NCBI GenBank assembly: GCA_015272325.1
Contig: JACYLU010000004.1
Location: forward strand, 1 to 64,000
Length of the DNA stretch: 64,000 nucleotides
Origin: Synechococcales cyanobacterium C42_A2020_086
Lineage (GTDB): Bacteria > Cyanobacteriota > Cyanobacteriia > Elainellales > Elainellaceae
Direction of reading: 5' to 3'
Part shown: positions 45,789 to 58,500 of the stretch, one piece after another
How the letters are laid out: every line of letters starts with the position of its first letter
Position numbering within the stretch: the stretch's first letter is position 1
The notes under the pieces: model-generated
The model's database searches: none
The model's input: the letters and a program-made list of their open reading frames with translations, nothing else
Told to the model about the DNA's origin: nothing
Program-made: the position numbers and the translations under genes

Positions 45789-45808
45789 TAATCAATTTAG
45801 GAGTTGTC

Positions 45809-46018
45809 ATGAGAAGCGGTCAGGTTACTGAAGAGCAGGGACGGCTGAACAACTATGCGATCGAGCCCAAAATGTACGTGATGGAAGAGACTCAGGTCGG
45901 CTTCACCCCCTACGCCGAGAAGTTGAACGGGCGGCTAGCGATGCTGGGCTTTGTATCGCTGATTGTCTTGGAAGTCCTGACCGGGCATGGTCTACTGGGT
46001 TTGCTGTCTAGTCTCTAG
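45809..46018 (+). CDS. hli: High-light-inducible protein (HLIP/SCP)
   Basis: A 69-residue single-helix CAB-like protein. The chlorophyll-binding helix is AEKLNGRLAMLGFVSLIVLE (ExxNxR with E37 as binding Glu) with a Gly-rich end. Hlips bind chlorophyll and carotenoid to dissipate energy and help photosystem II assembly under light stress. A promoter and HLR1-like box lie just upstream, and AGGAG is ten bases before ATG. Nearby sequence is heavily altered by an IS remnant. Confidence 0.94.
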   Translation: MRSGQVTEEQGRLNNYAIEPKMYVMEETQVGFTPYAEKLNGRLAMLGFVSLIVLEVLTGHGLLGLLSSL

Positions 46019-46096
46019 AATGGGTGCAGCAGATAGTACCCTCTCAAAGTTCCTGAGATAGGGAAAAAGCCCACAGTGAAGACCGTAATTTAATTT

Positions 46097-46146
46097 GGTA
46101 GTGCTCAAAAGGCAATGATGGGGTAGTGCTCAAGAGGTAATGATGG
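46097..46146. repeat. 25-base tandem duplication
   Basis: GGTAGTGCTCAAAAGGCAAT-type unit occurs twice in tandem (46097-46121 and 46122-46146) with two or three changes. It lies at the left side of the IS1-family remnant and GTGCTCAAAGGGTA appears again at its right side, so it may come from the element's end. Confidence 0.55.
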
Positions 46147-46175
46147 AGAGGCAGAGTTTTTGCTATCCTCCTTCC

Positions 46176-46585
46176 ATGCCGGCCTGCCCCGTTGGTGCAT
46201 TTATCGAAACTGTCAAGAACGGTTGCATCTACAATGGTAAACAACGGTAAGCAACGATTCAGATGCTACGACTGTGGACGACAGTTCATTAGATAACCAA
46301 TCCAAAACGTGACCGATGGCTGTTTAGAGCGTATTTCTCTAGCTGCCATCGCTCGTGCTACCGAGGTCTCTGAGCAATGGCTACAAGCCTGCGTTAACCC
46401 AAAACATGCTGACGTGCTCCGTCCAGTGCAGCTGAGACCCACAAGAAGGGAGGCTAACGATTCAATGTGAGGAATTGTGGTCATTGGTGGACCACCAAGG
46501 AAACATTCCTAATTACCGGACTCAGATAACCTTTGCTAACAACCAGCACACTCCAGGGCGATGGAGGGAAGTGCTCAAAGGGTAG
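46176..46585 (+). pseudogene. Decayed IS1-family transposase
   Basis: Reading across three frames gives CPVGAFIETVKNGCIYNGKQ, RFRCYDCGRQFI (zinc-binding InsA start), LERISLAAIARATEVSEQWL (helix-turn-helix) and IQCEELWSLVDHQGN (start of InsB, with the DDE region lost). A 10-base tandem duplication (GGTAAACAAC / GGTAAGCAAC at 46236-46255) breaks the first frame and stops occur at 46250 and 46312. It is clearly inactive. The catalytic part is missing, so the element is truncated as well as frameshifted. Confidence 0.75.
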
Positions 46586-46647
46586 CCTGTCTTCCGGTAG
46601 CGAAATCTAGGCATTTATGCCCACTGCAAAAATGGGTGCACTCAGTT

Positions 46648-47988
46648 TTAATCTGTGGCTTCTAGTTCAGCTTCTAGGCGTTCTGCCTCGGACTTGGCTT
46701 GAATGCGCAGCCGCACCGAATCTGCATGGGACGGCAGCCCTTCAGCGGTCGCTAAAACATCAATAGCAGAGGCGACCCGCTGCAGCGCTTTCGGCGAGTA
46801 CTCAATCAGGCTAGAACTTTTAATAAAGGTTTCGACGCTAAGAGCCGAGGCGTAACGGGCAGAACCAGAGGTCGGCAGGGTGTGGTTCGGTCCAGCCAAG
46901 TAATCTCCCACAGCTTCTGGGGTTGAATTGCCCAAAAAGATGGCACCGGCATGACGAATTTTTTCCAGCAAGCTCCAGGGATCGGCTACTTCTAGCTCCA
47001 GATGTTCGGGAGCAAACTCGTTGGATAGTTCCGCCGCTGCCTCCAGAGACTCAACTACCACCACAAGGCCGTGATGCGCAATGGCCTTCTCCGTCAGCAT
47101 TTTGCGGGGATGGTTGACCAACTGCTGCTTGACTTCGGCCACCACTTTCATGGCCAGATCGGCATCAGTTGTCAGCAAAATCGCCGCCGCCATCGGGTCG
47201 TGCTCGGCCTGCGCCAGCATATCTACCGCTACATGCACTGGATTGGCAGAGCTATCGGCAATAATCAAGACTTCCGAAGGGCCTGCCAGCGAGTCGATGC
47301 CCACTGTACCGTAGACCAGCTTTTTAGCCAGCGTCACGTAGATGTTGCCCGGACCCGTAATCACATCCACACGGGGAATCGTTTCTGTGCCGTAGGCCAA
47401 GGCCGCAATTGCCTGGGCACCACCCACCCGGTAGATTTCATGCACGCCCGCTTCCTGCGCTGCCACTAGCACCGCCGGGTTCACCGCTTTATCGGGTCCC
47501 GGAGGCGTTGTTACCACGATCCGCGGCACCTTGGCGACTCGGGCGGGGATAGCATTCATAATCACCGTGCTAGGATAGGCTGCCCGTCCACCCGGCACGT
47601 ACAGCCCTGCCCGATCGACCGGCGTGTAGCGCTTGCCCAAAACCACTTCATCGTCGCCAAACTGTACCCAGCTCTTGGGAACGCGCTGCCGATGGAATGC
47701 CTCAACCTGCCGACAGGCAAGCCGGATGGCGCTAAGCAACTCCTGCGAAACTTGCTGGTAGGCCGCATCGAGTTCAGAGCCACTGATTCGCAATTCCTCA
47801 GGCTTCAGGACTAGCTGGTCATATTCTTCGGTGTAGTGCAGAACAGCTCGATCCCCTTGTCGCTTTACAGCTTGCAGCACCTCCCGAACGGTTGCTTCTT
47901 TGTGCACAACCTGATCGTCGTGAGTGCGGTCGCAAATTCGCCGGATCTCGGTGAGTGCCTCAGCCCGCTGAGTAATAATTCGCAGCAT
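46648..47988 (-). CDS. hisD: Histidinol dehydrogenase
   Basis: A 446-residue HisD, catalysing the last two steps of histidine synthesis with NAD and zinc. Family blocks are YVPGGRAAYPSTVIMNAIPA, VITGPGNIYVTLAKKLVYG, SLAGPSEVLIIADSSANP with AEHDPMAA, and EFAPEHLELEV followed by AIFLGNSTPEAVGDYLAGPN. I start at ATG 47988; an in-frame GTG two codons earlier is possible. It is a lone histidine gene in the window, transcribed away from rpsT. Confidence 0.96.
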   Translation of the reverse strand: MLRIITQRAEALTEIRRICDRTHDDQVVHKEATVREVLQAVKRQGDRAVLHYTEEYDQLVLKPEELRISGSELDAAYQQVSQELLSAIRLACRQVEAFHRQRVPKSWVQFGDDEVVLGKRYTPVDRAGLYVPGGRAAYPSTVIMNAIPARVAKVPRIVVTTPPGPDKAVNPAVLVAAQEAGVHEIYRVGGAQAIAALAYGTETIPRVDVITGPGNIYVTLAKKLVYGTVGIDSLAGPSEVLIIADSSANPVHVAVDMLAQAEHDPMAAAILLTTDADLAMKVVAEVKQQLVNHPRKMLTEKAIAHHGLVVVVESLEAAAELSNEFAPEHLELEVADPWSLLEKIRHAGAIFLGNSTPEAVGDYLAGPNHTLPTSGSARYASALSVETFIKSSSLIEYSPKALQRVASAIDVLATAEGLPSHADSVRLRIQAKSEAERLEAELEATD

Positions 47989-48174
47989 CGCCACAATGAG
48001 TCAAGAACACTAGTCTGGGAGTACCCGCAAAACGACAGGGTCCACGGTATTCCAGCGATTATAGCCGCCAGACTGAAACCTGTGTTTCTTTTAGCTTAAC
48101 CTGGATTTTCATAGGATTTATGTAGATGAGATGGCAGTTTCTCTAGCACTTTGGTAAGTCATTCGCTAGAATAA

Positions 48175-48519
<345 letters not shown>

Positions 48520-48749
48520 ATAGGTCAGTAAGTTAGGTCAATAAGTTAAGTCTTCCGCCAGTCTCCCTAGGTCAGCGCCCGGTTTGCTTGAGCGCTCAGT
48601 TTGACCTTTGATGCAGCTTCAGAGCTTGCAGCTTGCCAGCCTTCTGCTTTCCAGAGTAGAAGGTTATTTAGCGTGGCAAAACACAGGTCAAAAAACTTAA
48701 TATAGAAAAGGTCGTCCCTGCCGAATTGCCCTTTTGAGTTGATGCCACC

Positions 48750-49574
48750 ATGCAGTTGATCGATACCCACGTTCATCTTAATTTCGAGAGTTTTCAGCCT
48801 GATCTGGACGCAGTGGCTCAGAACTGGCGAGAAGCTGGCGTGGTGCGGTTGGTTCACTCTTGCGTTGAGCCAGCGGAGTTTCCCAGGATTCAAGCCCTCG
48901 CGGATCGGTTTCCAGAACTATCCTTTGCGGTTGGGCTGCATCCACTCGATATGAACCAGTGGACACCCGAAACAGCTGATCAGATTGTCCAACTGGCGCG
49001 TTCCGATCGGCGAGTGGTGGCAATCGGCGAAACTGGGCTGGATTTTTTCAAGGCTGAGGATCACGCGATTCAGGAAGCTGCCTTTCAAGTGCAACTCCAG
49101 ATCGCTCGCCAGCTCAACCTGCCGGTGATTATTCACTGTCGCGATGCGGCATCCCGAATGGCAGAACTGCTGCGTCGGATCTGGACTGAGGAAGGTCCGG
49201 TGGCAGGGGTGATGCACTGTTGGAGCGGCACGCCAGAGGAAACCGAGTGGTTTTTGGATTTGGGTTTCTACATCAGCTTTAGCGGCATCGTCACCTTCAA
49301 GAACGCTACGCAAGTTCAGGAATCCGCCAAGCTCGTCCCCAGCGACCGGATTTTGATCGAAACCGACTGTCCGTTTCTAGCGCCGGTGCCCAAGCGCGGT
49401 GAACGTCGCAATCAGCCCGCTTATGTTCGCTTTGTGGCAGAACAGGTTGCCCGGTTGCGTCAGGTTCCCCTTGAGACCCTCGCGACCCAAACCACCGAGA
49501 ACGCCTGTCGCTTGTTCCACCTCAGCTTGCCGGTTGCAGACGCGGCTTCCCCCGTCACGGTTGGAATAGGATAG
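48750..49574 (+). CDS. tatD: TatD-family metal-dependent hydrolase
   Basis: A 274-residue TIM-barrel hydrolase. The metal-binding motifs are [50 protein letters not shown] and [13 protein letters not shown]. TatD proteins act as 3'-5' DNases/RNases or D-aminoacyl hydrolases; the exact subtype (TatD, YcfH, YjjV) cannot be told by eye. It lies between rpsT and rpoB as in other cyanobacteria, 230 bases after rpsT. Confidence 0.94.
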   Translation: MQLIDTHVHLNFESFQPDLDAVAQNWREAGVVRLVHSCVEPAEFPRIQALADRFPELSFAVGLHPLDMNQWTPETADQIVQLARSDRRVVAIGETGLDFFKAEDHAIQEAAFQVQLQIARQLNLPVIIHCRDAASRMAELLRRIWTEEGPVAGVMHCWSGTPEETEWFLDLGFYISFSGIVTFKNATQVQESAKLVPSDRILIETDCPFLAPVPKRGERRNQPAYVRFVAEQVARLRQVPLETLATQTTENACRLFHLSLPVADAASPVTVGIG

Positions 49575-50037
49575 CCATGCAGCGACTGCGATCACAGACA
49601 GGGCACTGCAAACAACCACAAACGGACTAGTTTACGTCATAATTGAGGTTGGACTATGTAAATAATTTTGAGGTGCTTCCTGCAGTCCATCCAAATTGCC
49701 TGTTCACTAGGGTGTTTATCTGCAATTTGCAGTTATATCTAACTCGCTAGGGTTCTGTAATTTCTGAATACTGTTTATGCCGTGCCAGCGGTTGACGAAG
49801 CCCATTGTTTAAGCTATACTCTCCATGCCCAACCTGCCCGTACCCTGCCTATAAGTATTGGAATTGCGCCCATCTTCACTCCCTAAGTTTAGTTTCACGA
49901 GTTTTTTAACCTAGACGAAGTCGATTCAGTCTTCCAAATGTGAGGACTGAAGTTTTTTCGTCCGTATATTGCTGACTATTGCCCAGCTCCTACAGCATGA
50001 GGGGCATGCCCCACGCACGACTCATTTGAGGAGACGC
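49575..50037. other. rpoB upstream region
   Basis: No gene. It holds a good promoter (separate entry) followed by a leader of about 210 bases. Confidence 0.6.
49792..49820 (+). promoter_or_regulatory. Sigma-70 promoter for rpoBC1C2
   Basis: TTGACG (49792-49797) and TATACT (49815-49820) are 17 bases apart, close to consensus. Transcription would start near 49827, leaving a leader of about 210 bases before rpoB. Confidence 0.7.
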
Positions 50038-53000
50038 ATGAGTAACCTGACCAAAGCCACACCCATCTTTACCCTGCCTGACCTCGTAGAAATTCAGCGG
50101 GCGAGCTTTCGCTGGTTTCTGGAAGAGGGACTGATTGAGGAGTTAGATAGTTTCTCTCCGATCACAGACTACACCGGCAAGCTGGAATTGCACTTCCTGG
50201 GTAAAGACTATAAACTCAGACGTCCGAAGTATGACGTCGATGAAGCCAAACGCCGCGACAGCACCTACGCCGTGCAGATGTATGTGCCAACGCGCCTAAT
50301 TAACAAAGAAACCGGCGAGATCAAGGAACAAGAGGTGTTCATTGGCGATCTGCCGTTGATGACCGATCGAGGCACCTTCATTATCAACGGGGCCGAGCGC
50401 GTCATCGTCAACCAGATCGTGCGTAGCCCGGGCGTCTATTACAAAAAAGAAATTGACAAGAACGGTCGCAGCACCTTCAACGCCAGCCTGATCCCGAACC
50501 GCGGCGCGTGGCTGAAGTTTGAAACCGACAAGAATGACTTGGTGTGGGTGCGGATTGATAAAACCCGCAAGCTCTCGGCTCAGGTGCTGCTGAAGGCTCT
50601 GGGCTTGAGCGACGGCGAGATTTTTGATGCCTTGCGCCATCCCGAGTACTTCCAGAAAACAATCGAGAAAGAAGGACAGTTCAGCGAAGAAGAAGCGCTG
50701 ATGGAGCTGTACCGCAAGCTGCGTCCTGGTGAGCCGCCAACCGTATCAGGCGGACAGCAACTCCTTGATTCGCGCTTCTTTGATCCCAAGCGCTACGATT
50801 TGGGGCGGGTCGGTCGCTACAAGCTGAATCGCAAGCTGCGGCTGAACGTACCCGAGGGAACCCGAATCCTGACGCCCCAAGACATTCTGGCCGCCATCGA
50901 TTATTTGATCAACCTGGAATTTGACCTGGGGCAGATCGATGATATTGATCACTTGGGTAACCGTCGGGTGCGCTCGGTGGGCGAGCTGCTGCAAAACCAG
51001 GTGCGGGTGGGTTTGAACCGGCTAGAGCGAATTATCCGGGAGCGGATGACGGTCTCAGATGCCGACTCGCTGACGCCGGCTTCGCTGGTGAACCCCAAGC
51101 CGCTAGTCGCAGCCATCAAGGAATTCTTCGGGTCCTCGCAGCTTTCCCAGTTCATGGATCAGACGAACCCGTTGGCGGAATTGACCCACAAGCGGCGGCT
51201 TAGCGCCCTTGGTCCGGGCGGCCTGACGCGGGAACGGGCGGGCTTCGCAGTACGGGATATTCATCCGTCGCACTACGGCCGCATCTGCCCGATCGAAACG
51301 CCGGAAGGTCCGAATGCCGGGCTGATCGGCTCGCTGGCTACCCACGCCCGCGTCAACACCTACGGGTTTATCGAAACGCCCTTCTTTCGGGCAGAGAACG
51401 GCCGCGTCATCCGTGACCAAGCTCCCGTCTACATGACGGCAGATGAAGAGGATGATTTCCGCGTGGCGGCGGGCGACGTTTCTGTAGATGAAGAAGGCTA
51501 CATCCTCGGCGAGCAGGTGCCGATCCGCTATCGCCAAGAATTCACCACGGCTGCACCCAGCGAAGTGGACTACGTGGCCGTATCGCCGGTGCAGATCATC
51601 TCGGTCGCCACCTCGCTGATTCCGTTCCTGGAGCACGATGACGCTAACCGTGCCCTGATGGGATCGAACATGCAGCGTCAGGCGGTGCCTCTGCTGCGGC
51701 CCGAGCGCCCCCTAGTGGGTACGGGTCTAGAAGCGCAGGCCGCCCGCGACTCGGGGATGGTGATCGTCAGCCGTACCGATGGCGAAGTTACCTACGTAGA
51801 TGCCAACCGCATCCGGGTTCGCGATACCGAAGGCAAAGAGATCGAGTACCAGTTGCAAAAGTACCAGCGCTCAAACCAAGATACCTGCTTGAACCAGCGC
51901 CCGATTGTCTTTGTCGGCGACAAGATCGTGGCCGGTCAGATCATGGCAGATGGTTCCGCAACCGAGGGCGGTGAGCTGGCCTTGGGGCAGAATGTGCTTG
52001 TGGCCTACATGCCCTGGGAAGGCTATAACTACGAAGATGCGATCCTGATCAGCGAGCGCCTAGTCTACGACGATGTCTATACCTCGATCCACATCGAGAA
52101 GTATGAGATCGAGGCACGGCAAACTAAGCTCGGTCCCGAGGAAATTACTCGCGAGATTCCCAACGTTGGCGAAGACGCATTGCGGCAGCTCGATGAGACC
52201 GGAATTATCCGCATTGGCGCTTGGGTCGAAGCGGGCGATATTCTCGTCGGTAAAGTAACGCCGAAAGGCGAATCGGATCAGCCACCGGAAGAAAAGCTGC
52301 TGCGGGCCATTTTCGGAGAAAAGGCGCGGGATGTGCGTGACAATTCGCTGCGGGTTCCCAACGGGGAGAAGGGGCGCGTGGTCGATGTGCGGGTGTTTAC
52401 GCGCGAACAGGGCGACGAGCTGCCTCCGGGTGCCAATATGGTGGTGCGGGTCTATGTAGCCCAGAAGCGCAAGATCCAAGTAGGCGACAAGATGGCAGGC
52501 CGCCACGGCAACAAGGGCATCATTTCTCGGATTTTGCCCCAGGAAGACATGCCCTACCTACCCGACGGTACACCGGTGGATATCGTGCTCAACCCGCTAG
52601 GGGTGCCCTCACGAATGAACGTGGGTCAGGTGTTTGAATGTTTGCTGGGTTGGGCAGGCCATAACCTCGGCAAGCGCTTCAAGATGATTCCGTTCGACGA
52701 AATGTACGGTGCAGAAGCGTCGCGGCTCACCACCCATGCCAAAATCGACGAGGCCCGACAGAAAACTGGCCAGGACTGGGTCTACAACCCCGACAACCCC
52801 GGCAAGATCCAGGTGTACGACGGCCGTACGGGTGAACCGTTTGATCGCCCAGTGACGGTGGGCACAGCCTACATGCTGAAGCTAGTTCACCTCGTAGACG
52901 ACAAGATCCACGCTCGTTCCACTGGACCCTATTCGCTGGTGACGCAGCAGCCGTTGGGTGGTAAGGCGCAGCAGGGCGGACAGCGCTTTGGAGAAATGGA

Positions 53001-53337
53001 AGTGTGGGCGCTAGAAGCCTTCGGAGCAGCCTACATTCTGCAAGAGCTGCTGACGGTGAAATCCGATGATATGCAGGGCCGCAACGAAGCCCTGAACGCC
53101 ATTGTTAAAGGTAAGCAAATCCCGCGGCCGGGTACGCCCGAATCCTTCAAGGTGCTAATGCGCGAGCTGCAATCTCTCTGTCTCGATATTGCGGCTCACA
53201 AACTGCAAACCCAGGAAGATGGCACTAGCCGCGACGTAGAAGTGGATTTGATGGCTGATGTCGGCAACCGCCGCACGCCCTCGCGACCCACCTATGAGTC
53301 GATCTCCCGCGATGAGATGGAAGAGGTTGAAGATTAA
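50038..53337 (+). CDS. rpoB: RNA polymerase beta subunit
   Basis: A 1099-residue beta subunit. It starts at ATG 50038 ([20 protein letters not shown]) with GAGGAGA six bases upstream; the open frame extends 23 codons further but without family match. The rifampicin region ([20 protein letters not shown] and [19 protein letters not shown]) and the conserved GRHGNKGI and [18 protein letters not shown] are intact. With rpoC1 and rpoC2 it forms the core polymerase. Nothing unusual. Confidence 0.98.
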   Translation: MSNLTKATPIFTLPDLVEIQRASFRWFLEEGLIEELDSFSPITDYTGKLELHFLGKDYKLRRPKYDVDEAKRRDSTYAVQMYVPTRLINKETGEIKEQEVFIGDLPLMTDRGTFIINGAERVIVNQIVRSPGVYYKKEIDKNGRSTFNASLIPNRGAWLKFETDKNDLVWVRIDKTRKLSAQVLLKALGLSDGEIFDALRHPEYFQKTIEKEGQFSEEEALMELYRKLRPGEPPTVSGGQQLLDSRFFDPKRYDLGRVGRYKLNRKLRLNVPEGTRILTPQDILAAIDYLINLEFDLGQIDDIDHLGNRRVRSVGELLQNQVRVGLNRLERIIRERMTVSDADSLTPASLVNPKPLVAAIKEFFGSSQLSQFMDQTNPLAELTHKRRLSALGPGGLTRERAGFAVRDIHPSHYGRICPIETPEGPNAGLIGSLATHARVNTYGFIETPFFRAENGRVIRDQAPVYMTADEEDDFRVAAGDVSVDEEGYILGEQVPIRYRQEFTTAAPSEVDYVAVSPVQIISVATSLIPFLEHDDANRALMGSNMQRQAVPLLRPERPLVGTGLEAQAARDSGMVIVSRTDGEVTYVDANRIRVRDTEGKEIEYQLQKYQRSNQDTCLNQRPIVFVGDKIVAGQIMADGSATEGGELALGQNVLVAYMPWEGYNYEDAILISERLVYDDVYTSIHIEKYEIEARQTKLGPEEITREIPNVGEDALRQLDETGIIRIGAWVEAGDILVGKVTPKGESDQPPEEKLLRAIFGEKARDVRDNSLRVPNGEKGRVVDVRVFTREQGDELPPGANMVVRVYVAQKRKIQVGDKMAGRHGNKGIISRILPQEDMPYLPDGTPVDIVLNPLGVPSRMNVGQVFECLLGWAGHNLGKRFKMIPFDEMYGAEASRLTTHAKIDEARQKTGQDWVYNPDNPGKIQVYDGRTGEPFDRPVTVGTAYMLKLVHLVDDKIHARSTGPYSLVTQQPLGGKAQQGGQRFGEMEVWALEAFGAAYILQELLTVKSDDMQGRNEALNAIVKGKQIPRPGTPESFKVLMRELQSLCLDIAAHKLQTQEDGTSRDVEVDLMADVGNRRTPSRPTYESISRDEMEEVED

Positions 53338-53590
53338 TCTTCTGTCGTCAGCGTCTTCATGGAATGAGTTGAACGGTTGAGGAGTTACGGGATCTCAAAA
53401 GCGACAGCCATTTGAACGATTGCGGTTGTTTTTGGGTCCCCGATTCCTACAACCTTCTGACGATGATCAAACCGGTTGCCTGCCGTCAGCCGTCTTGGGT
53501 TGACCCAATGATCCAGATAATCAGATTCAGACCATGAGATCAGCTGACCTTCATTCAGAATTACCGTGACACAACAAGGAAGTATCAGCA

Positions 53591-55462
53591 ATGCCAAAGC
53601 TAGAACAGCGGTTTGACTACGTCAAGATCGGTCTAGCATCTCCAGAGCGAATTCGTCAGTGGGGAGAGCGGACCTTACCCAACGGCATGGTGGTGGGTGA
53701 AGTCACTAAACCGGAAACCATCAACTACCGGACGCTGAAGCCAGAAATGGACGGGCTGTTTTGCGAGCGCATCTTTGGTCCGGCCAAGGATTGGGAATGC
53801 CATTGCGGCAAATATAAGCGAGTGCGGCACCGGGGCATTGTCTGCGAGCGCTGCGGCGTTGAAGTGACGGAGTCGCGGGTGCGCCGGCATCGCATGGGCT
53901 ATATCAAGTTGGCGGCTCCGGTTGCTCATGTTTGGTACCTGAAGGGCATTCCCAGCTACATGTCGATTTTGCTGGATATGCCTCTGCGGGATGTGGAGCA
54001 AATTGTCTACTTCAACTCCTATGTGGTGCTGAATCCTGGCAACGCCGAGAACCTTAGCTACAAGCAGCTTCTCACGGAAGACCAGTGGATCGAAATCGAG
54101 GATCAGCTCTACAGCGAAGACTCGCAGCTACAGGGCATTGAGGTTGGCATTGGAGCTGAGGCATTACAGCGGCTGCTGCAAGATCTCGATCTAGAAAAAG
54201 AAGCGGAAGGGCTGCGGGAAGAGATCGCCACGGCTAAAGGGCAGAAGCGAGCCAAGCTGATCAAGCGGCTCAGAGTGATCGACAACTTCATTGCCACGCA
54301 ATCGCTGCCCGAGTGGATGATCCTGAGTGTAATTCCGGTGATTCCTCCGGATCTGCGTCCGATGGTGCAGCTTGATGGCGGTCGCTTCGCGACTTCGGAT
54401 TTGAACGATCTGTACCGTCGGGTGATTAATCGCAACAACCGGCTAGCTCGTCTTCAGGAAATTTTAGCGCCCGAGATCATCGTCCGCAACGAAAAGCGGA
54501 TGCTGCAGGAAGCCGTAGATGCCCTAATCGACAATGGACGGCGCGGTCGTACCGTCGTGGGAGCCAACAACCGCCCACTGAAGTCGCTCTCCGACATTAT
54601 CGAAGGGAAACAGGGTCGCTTCCGGCAAAACCTGCTGGGTAAACGGGTTGACTACTCCGGTCGTTCTGTGATCGTGGTCGGTCCTAAGCTGAAGATCCAC
54701 CAGTGCGGTCTGCCGCGAGAAATGGCAATCGAGCTGTTCCAGCCCTTTGTGATCCACCGCTTAATTCGTCAGGGCTTGGTGAACAACATTAAGGCAGCTA
54801 AAAAGCTGATCCAGCGCAATGATCCGCAAATCTGGGATGTCCTAGAAGAAGTGATCGACGGTCACCCTGTGCTGCTGAACCGAGCGCCAACCCTGCATCG
54901 ACTGGGCATTCAAGCCTTCGAGCCGATTCTAGTAGAAGGACGTGCGATTCAGATTCACCCGCTCGTCTGTCCTGCCTTTAATGCCGACTTTGACGGGGAC
55001 CAGATGGCAGTGCATGTGCCGCTGTCGCTGGAATCGCAGGCAGAGGCACGGTTGCTGATGCTGGCCTCGAACAATATCCTGTCGCCAGCAACCGGCAAGC
55101 CAATCGTGACGCCGAGCCAAGATATGGTCTTAGGCTGCTACTACCTAACCGCAGAGAACCCGATGGCGACAAAGGGCGCGGGTCGCTACTTCTCCAGCCT
55201 CACAGACGCAATCATCGCCTACGAGCAGGGGCTGGTCGATCTCCACGCTTACGTCTGGGTACGGTTTGATGGCCCGGTGGAAAGCAGCGACCCCGAAACC
55301 GAGCCGCTGGAGATGCAGCAATCCGACGATGGTATTGTCACCAAGGTCTATAAATTCCGACGGGTTCGGGAAGACGCAGAGGGCAAAATCATCTCTCAGT
55401 ACATTAAAACCACCCCTGGACGCATCATCTACAACAAGACCATCCAGGATGCGCTCGTCTAG
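53591..55462 (+). CDS. rpoC1: RNA polymerase gamma subunit (N-terminal beta-prime)
   Basis: A 623-residue RpoC1, the N-terminal part of beta-prime, which is split in cyanobacteria and plastids. The zinc finger is [20 protein letters not shown] and the Mg-binding active-site loop is [16 protein letters not shown]. It contains the RNA exit and main-channel regions. It lies 253 bases after rpoB and 55 bases before rpoC2. No defects seen. Confidence 0.98.
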   Translation: MPKLEQRFDYVKIGLASPERIRQWGERTLPNGMVVGEVTKPETINYRTLKPEMDGLFCERIFGPAKDWECHCGKYKRVRHRGIVCERCGVEVTESRVRRHRMGYIKLAAPVAHVWYLKGIPSYMSILLDMPLRDVEQIVYFNSYVVLNPGNAENLSYKQLLTEDQWIEIEDQLYSEDSQLQGIEVGIGAEALQRLLQDLDLEKEAEGLREEIATAKGQKRAKLIKRLRVIDNFIATQSLPEWMILSVIPVIPPDLRPMVQLDGGRFATSDLNDLYRRVINRNNRLARLQEILAPEIIVRNEKRMLQEAVDALIDNGRRGRTVVGANNRPLKSLSDIIEGKQGRFRQNLLGKRVDYSGRSVIVVGPKLKIHQCGLPREMAIELFQPFVIHRLIRQGLVNNIKAAKKLIQRNDPQIWDVLEEVIDGHPVLLNRAPTLHRLGIQAFEPILVEGRAIQIHPLVCPAFNADFDGDQMAVHVPLSLESQAEARLLMLASNNILSPATGKPIVTPSQDMVLGCYYLTAENPMATKGAGRYFSSLTDAIIAYEQGLVDLHAYVWVRFDGPVESSDPETEPLEMQQSDDGIVTKVYKFRRVREDAEGKIISQYIKTTPGRIIYNKTIQDALV

Positions 55463-55517
55463 AGAGCGAGACGGCAACATTGACTACTAACCTTGCGAAT
55501 TAGAAGGGCAGAGATAG

Positions 55518-58500
55518 ATGACGGCAGAGCAACAATCGATTCAAAAGTCGGAACAGCCGATGGTGTTTCGCAACCGGGTGGTCGATAAAGGGCAACTGCG
55601 GCGGCTGATTGCCTGGGCTTTTACCCACTACGGTACGGCTCGCACGGCTCAGGTAGCGGACGAGCTCAAAGATCTGGGATTCCGGTTTGCCACACGGGCT
55701 GGGGTCTCGATCAGCGTTGATGACTTGCAGGTGCCCCCTAAAAAGCGGCAGCTCCTAGATGCGGCAGAAGAAGAAATCCGGGAAACCGAGAACCGCTACA
55801 CCCGCGGCGAGATCACCGAAGTGGAGCGCTTCCAAAAGGTGATTGACACCTGGAACGGTACCAGTGAAGAGCTGAAAAACGAAGTGGTGCGCCACTTCCG
55901 GGAAAGCAACCCCCTCAACTCGGTCTACATGATGGCGTTCTCGGGTGCCCGAGGCAATATCTCTCAGGTGCGGCAGTTGGTGGGTATGCGGGGCTTGATG
56001 GCCAACCCGCAAGGGGAAATCATCGACCTGCCGATTAAAACCAACTTCCGGGAAGGGCTGACGGTAACCGAATACATTATTTCCTCCTACGGGGCCCGCA
56101 AGGGTCTAGTCGATACAGCGCTCCGCACGGCAGACTCGGGCTACCTGACGCGACGCCTAGTGGATGTGTCCCAGGATGTGATCATTCGTGAGCTGGACTG
56201 TGGCACCGAACGCGGCATCTCTGTTCGCAGCATGACGGACGGCGAGCGGGTGTTGATTCCCCTGCAAGACCGGCTGCTAGGGCGGATTGCGGCTCGGGAT
56301 GTGGTGCATCCCCAAACTGGCGAAGTGATCGTGTCCCGCAACCAGGCCATCTCGGACGATCTAGCTAAGGCAATCGGCAAAGCCAATGTAGAAGAAGTCT
56401 TCGTGCGCTCGCCCCTCACCTGCGAAGCATCGCGCTCGGTGTGTCAGCTTTGCTATGGTTGGAGCCTGGCCCATGCGTCTCTGGTGGATCTGGGCGAAGC
56501 GGTGGGTATTATTGCCGCCCAGTCCATCGGCGAACCGGGTACCCAGCTGACGATGCGGACCTTCCATACGGGCGGAACCTTCACCGGCGAGATGGCCCCC
56601 CAAATCCGCGCTTCCTTTGATGGAGTGGTACACACCAAGCCAAAGCAGTTCCGTTCGCGTGCCTTCCGCACTAGCCACGGCGAAGACGCAGTGATCTCTG
56701 AGGTGAGTGTGGACCTGACGATTGAGTCAGCAGACGGACGCAAGGAAACCTCGACAGTGCCTTCGGGTTCCATTGTCTTCGTGCGAGACGGCGAATCGGT
56801 GAAAGCTGGCAAGATTCTAGTGGAAATGCCTAGCACCGGTCGCGTGCGCAAGGTAACGGAAAAAGCTACCAAGGACGTCGCCTCGGACCTAGCTGGCGAG
56901 GTCAAGTTCGCGGATGTGGTACCAGAAGAGAAGAAAGACCGCCAAGGCAACACAACTCGCATTGCCCAGCGCGGCGGCTTGATCTGGATCCTCTCGGGTG
57001 AGGTCTACAACCTACCGCCAGGAGCGGAACCTGTGGTCAAGAACGGCGACCGCGTAGACTCGAATAGCATCTTGGCAGAGACCAAGCTAATCACCGAGAA
57101 TGGCGGCGTGGTGCGGATTCCCCAGGAGAGCGAAGGCAACAAGGGCGGACGAGAGATCGAAATTATCACCGCCTCGGTGCTGCTCGACGAAGCCCGGGTA
57201 ATTGCCGAAAGCCAGCAAGGTCGTGAGCATTACCTGATTGAAACCCAGAGCGGGCAGCGTTTCTCGCTGATCGCCACGCCCGGCACCAAGGTCGCCAATG
57301 GTCAGGTAGTGGCCGAGCTGATCGACGACCGCTATCATACCCAAACCGGCGGCATTATCAAGTTCTCCGGCGTAGAGGTAGCCAAGAAGGGCAAAGCCAA
57401 GCAGGGCTACGAAGTGGTGCAGGGCGGCACGATCCTCTGGATTCCGGAAGAAGCCCACGAAGTCAACAAAGACATCTCGCTGCTGCTTGTGGAAGATGGG
57501 CAATATGTGGAAGCCGGCACCGAAGTCGTCAAGGACATCTTCTGCCAGAGCAATGGTGTCGTGGAAGTGACCCAAAAGAACGACATTTTGCGGGAGATCG
57601 TGATTAAGCCGGGTGAACTGCACTTGGCCGACAACCCAGAAGCGGTGCTCTCGAAGGACGGCACGATCGTCAGCCCCGGTCAGGAAGTGATGCCAGGTCT
57701 GGTTGTAGACGAGCTGCGCTATGTGGAGTATGTTGAGGGTCCCGAAGGTCCGGCGCTGCTGCTGCGCCCAGTCACGGAATTTACGGTGCCCGATGAGCCG
57801 GCCGTGCCTAGCCAAGCTTCGACTCGCGAAGAGTCTGGCTGCTCGATCCAGCTGCGGGCGGTGCAGCGCATTCCCTATAAAGATGGCGAGCGTGTTAAGT
57901 CCGTAGAAGGGCTAGAGCTGCTGCGGACCCAGCTCGTGCTGGAGATCGAAAAAGAAGCGCCCCAACTCGCGGCAGACATCGAGCTAGTACCCGACGAAAC
58001 TGATCCCACCGTGATGCGGCTGCAGCTGGTGATTCTGGAATCGCTGGTGATCCGGCGTGATGTGGCCGCAGACCAAACTCAAGGCAGCACGCTGACCCGT
58101 CTGCTCGTTCAAGATGGCGATCAGATTGCACCAGGAGCGGTTGTGGCCCGCACGGAAATCCAGTGTAAGGAAGCTGGAGAGGTGCGCGGCGTACGCGAGG
58201 ACGGTGAAGCGATTCGCCGCATCTTGGTGATGCGTCAAGCTGACCTGACGACCGTCAGTACGGAAGGCAAAACTCCAACGGTGAAGGTCGGTGATCTGGT
58301 GGTAGCGGGCAGCAGCGCGATTGCTTCGGGCGTCATCACCCCCGATTCGGGTCAGGTGGTGGAAGTCGCAGAGGATCACATCGTGCTGCGGATTGCCCGT
58401 CCCTATCGGGTGTCGGCGGGTGCCGTGCTGCATATCAACGACGGCGACCTAGTGCAGCGGGGAGATAACTTGGTGCTGCTGGTGTTTGAGCGTGCCAAAA

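Larger units (their letters stand above)
45222..45808. other. 587-base region upstream of the hli gene
   Basis: No convincing gene. TAGTGCATACGCACTA at 45410-45425 is a perfect hairpin, and near 45356 an inverted relative CACTAGCGCATT occurs. The last 70 bases hold the hli promoter and HLR1-like box (separate entries). Confidence 0.45.

Noticed and set aside
57087-57815. Long minus-strand open frame inside rpoC2
   Set aside because: Opposite-strand shadow of a GC-rich essential gene; no recognisable protein features.
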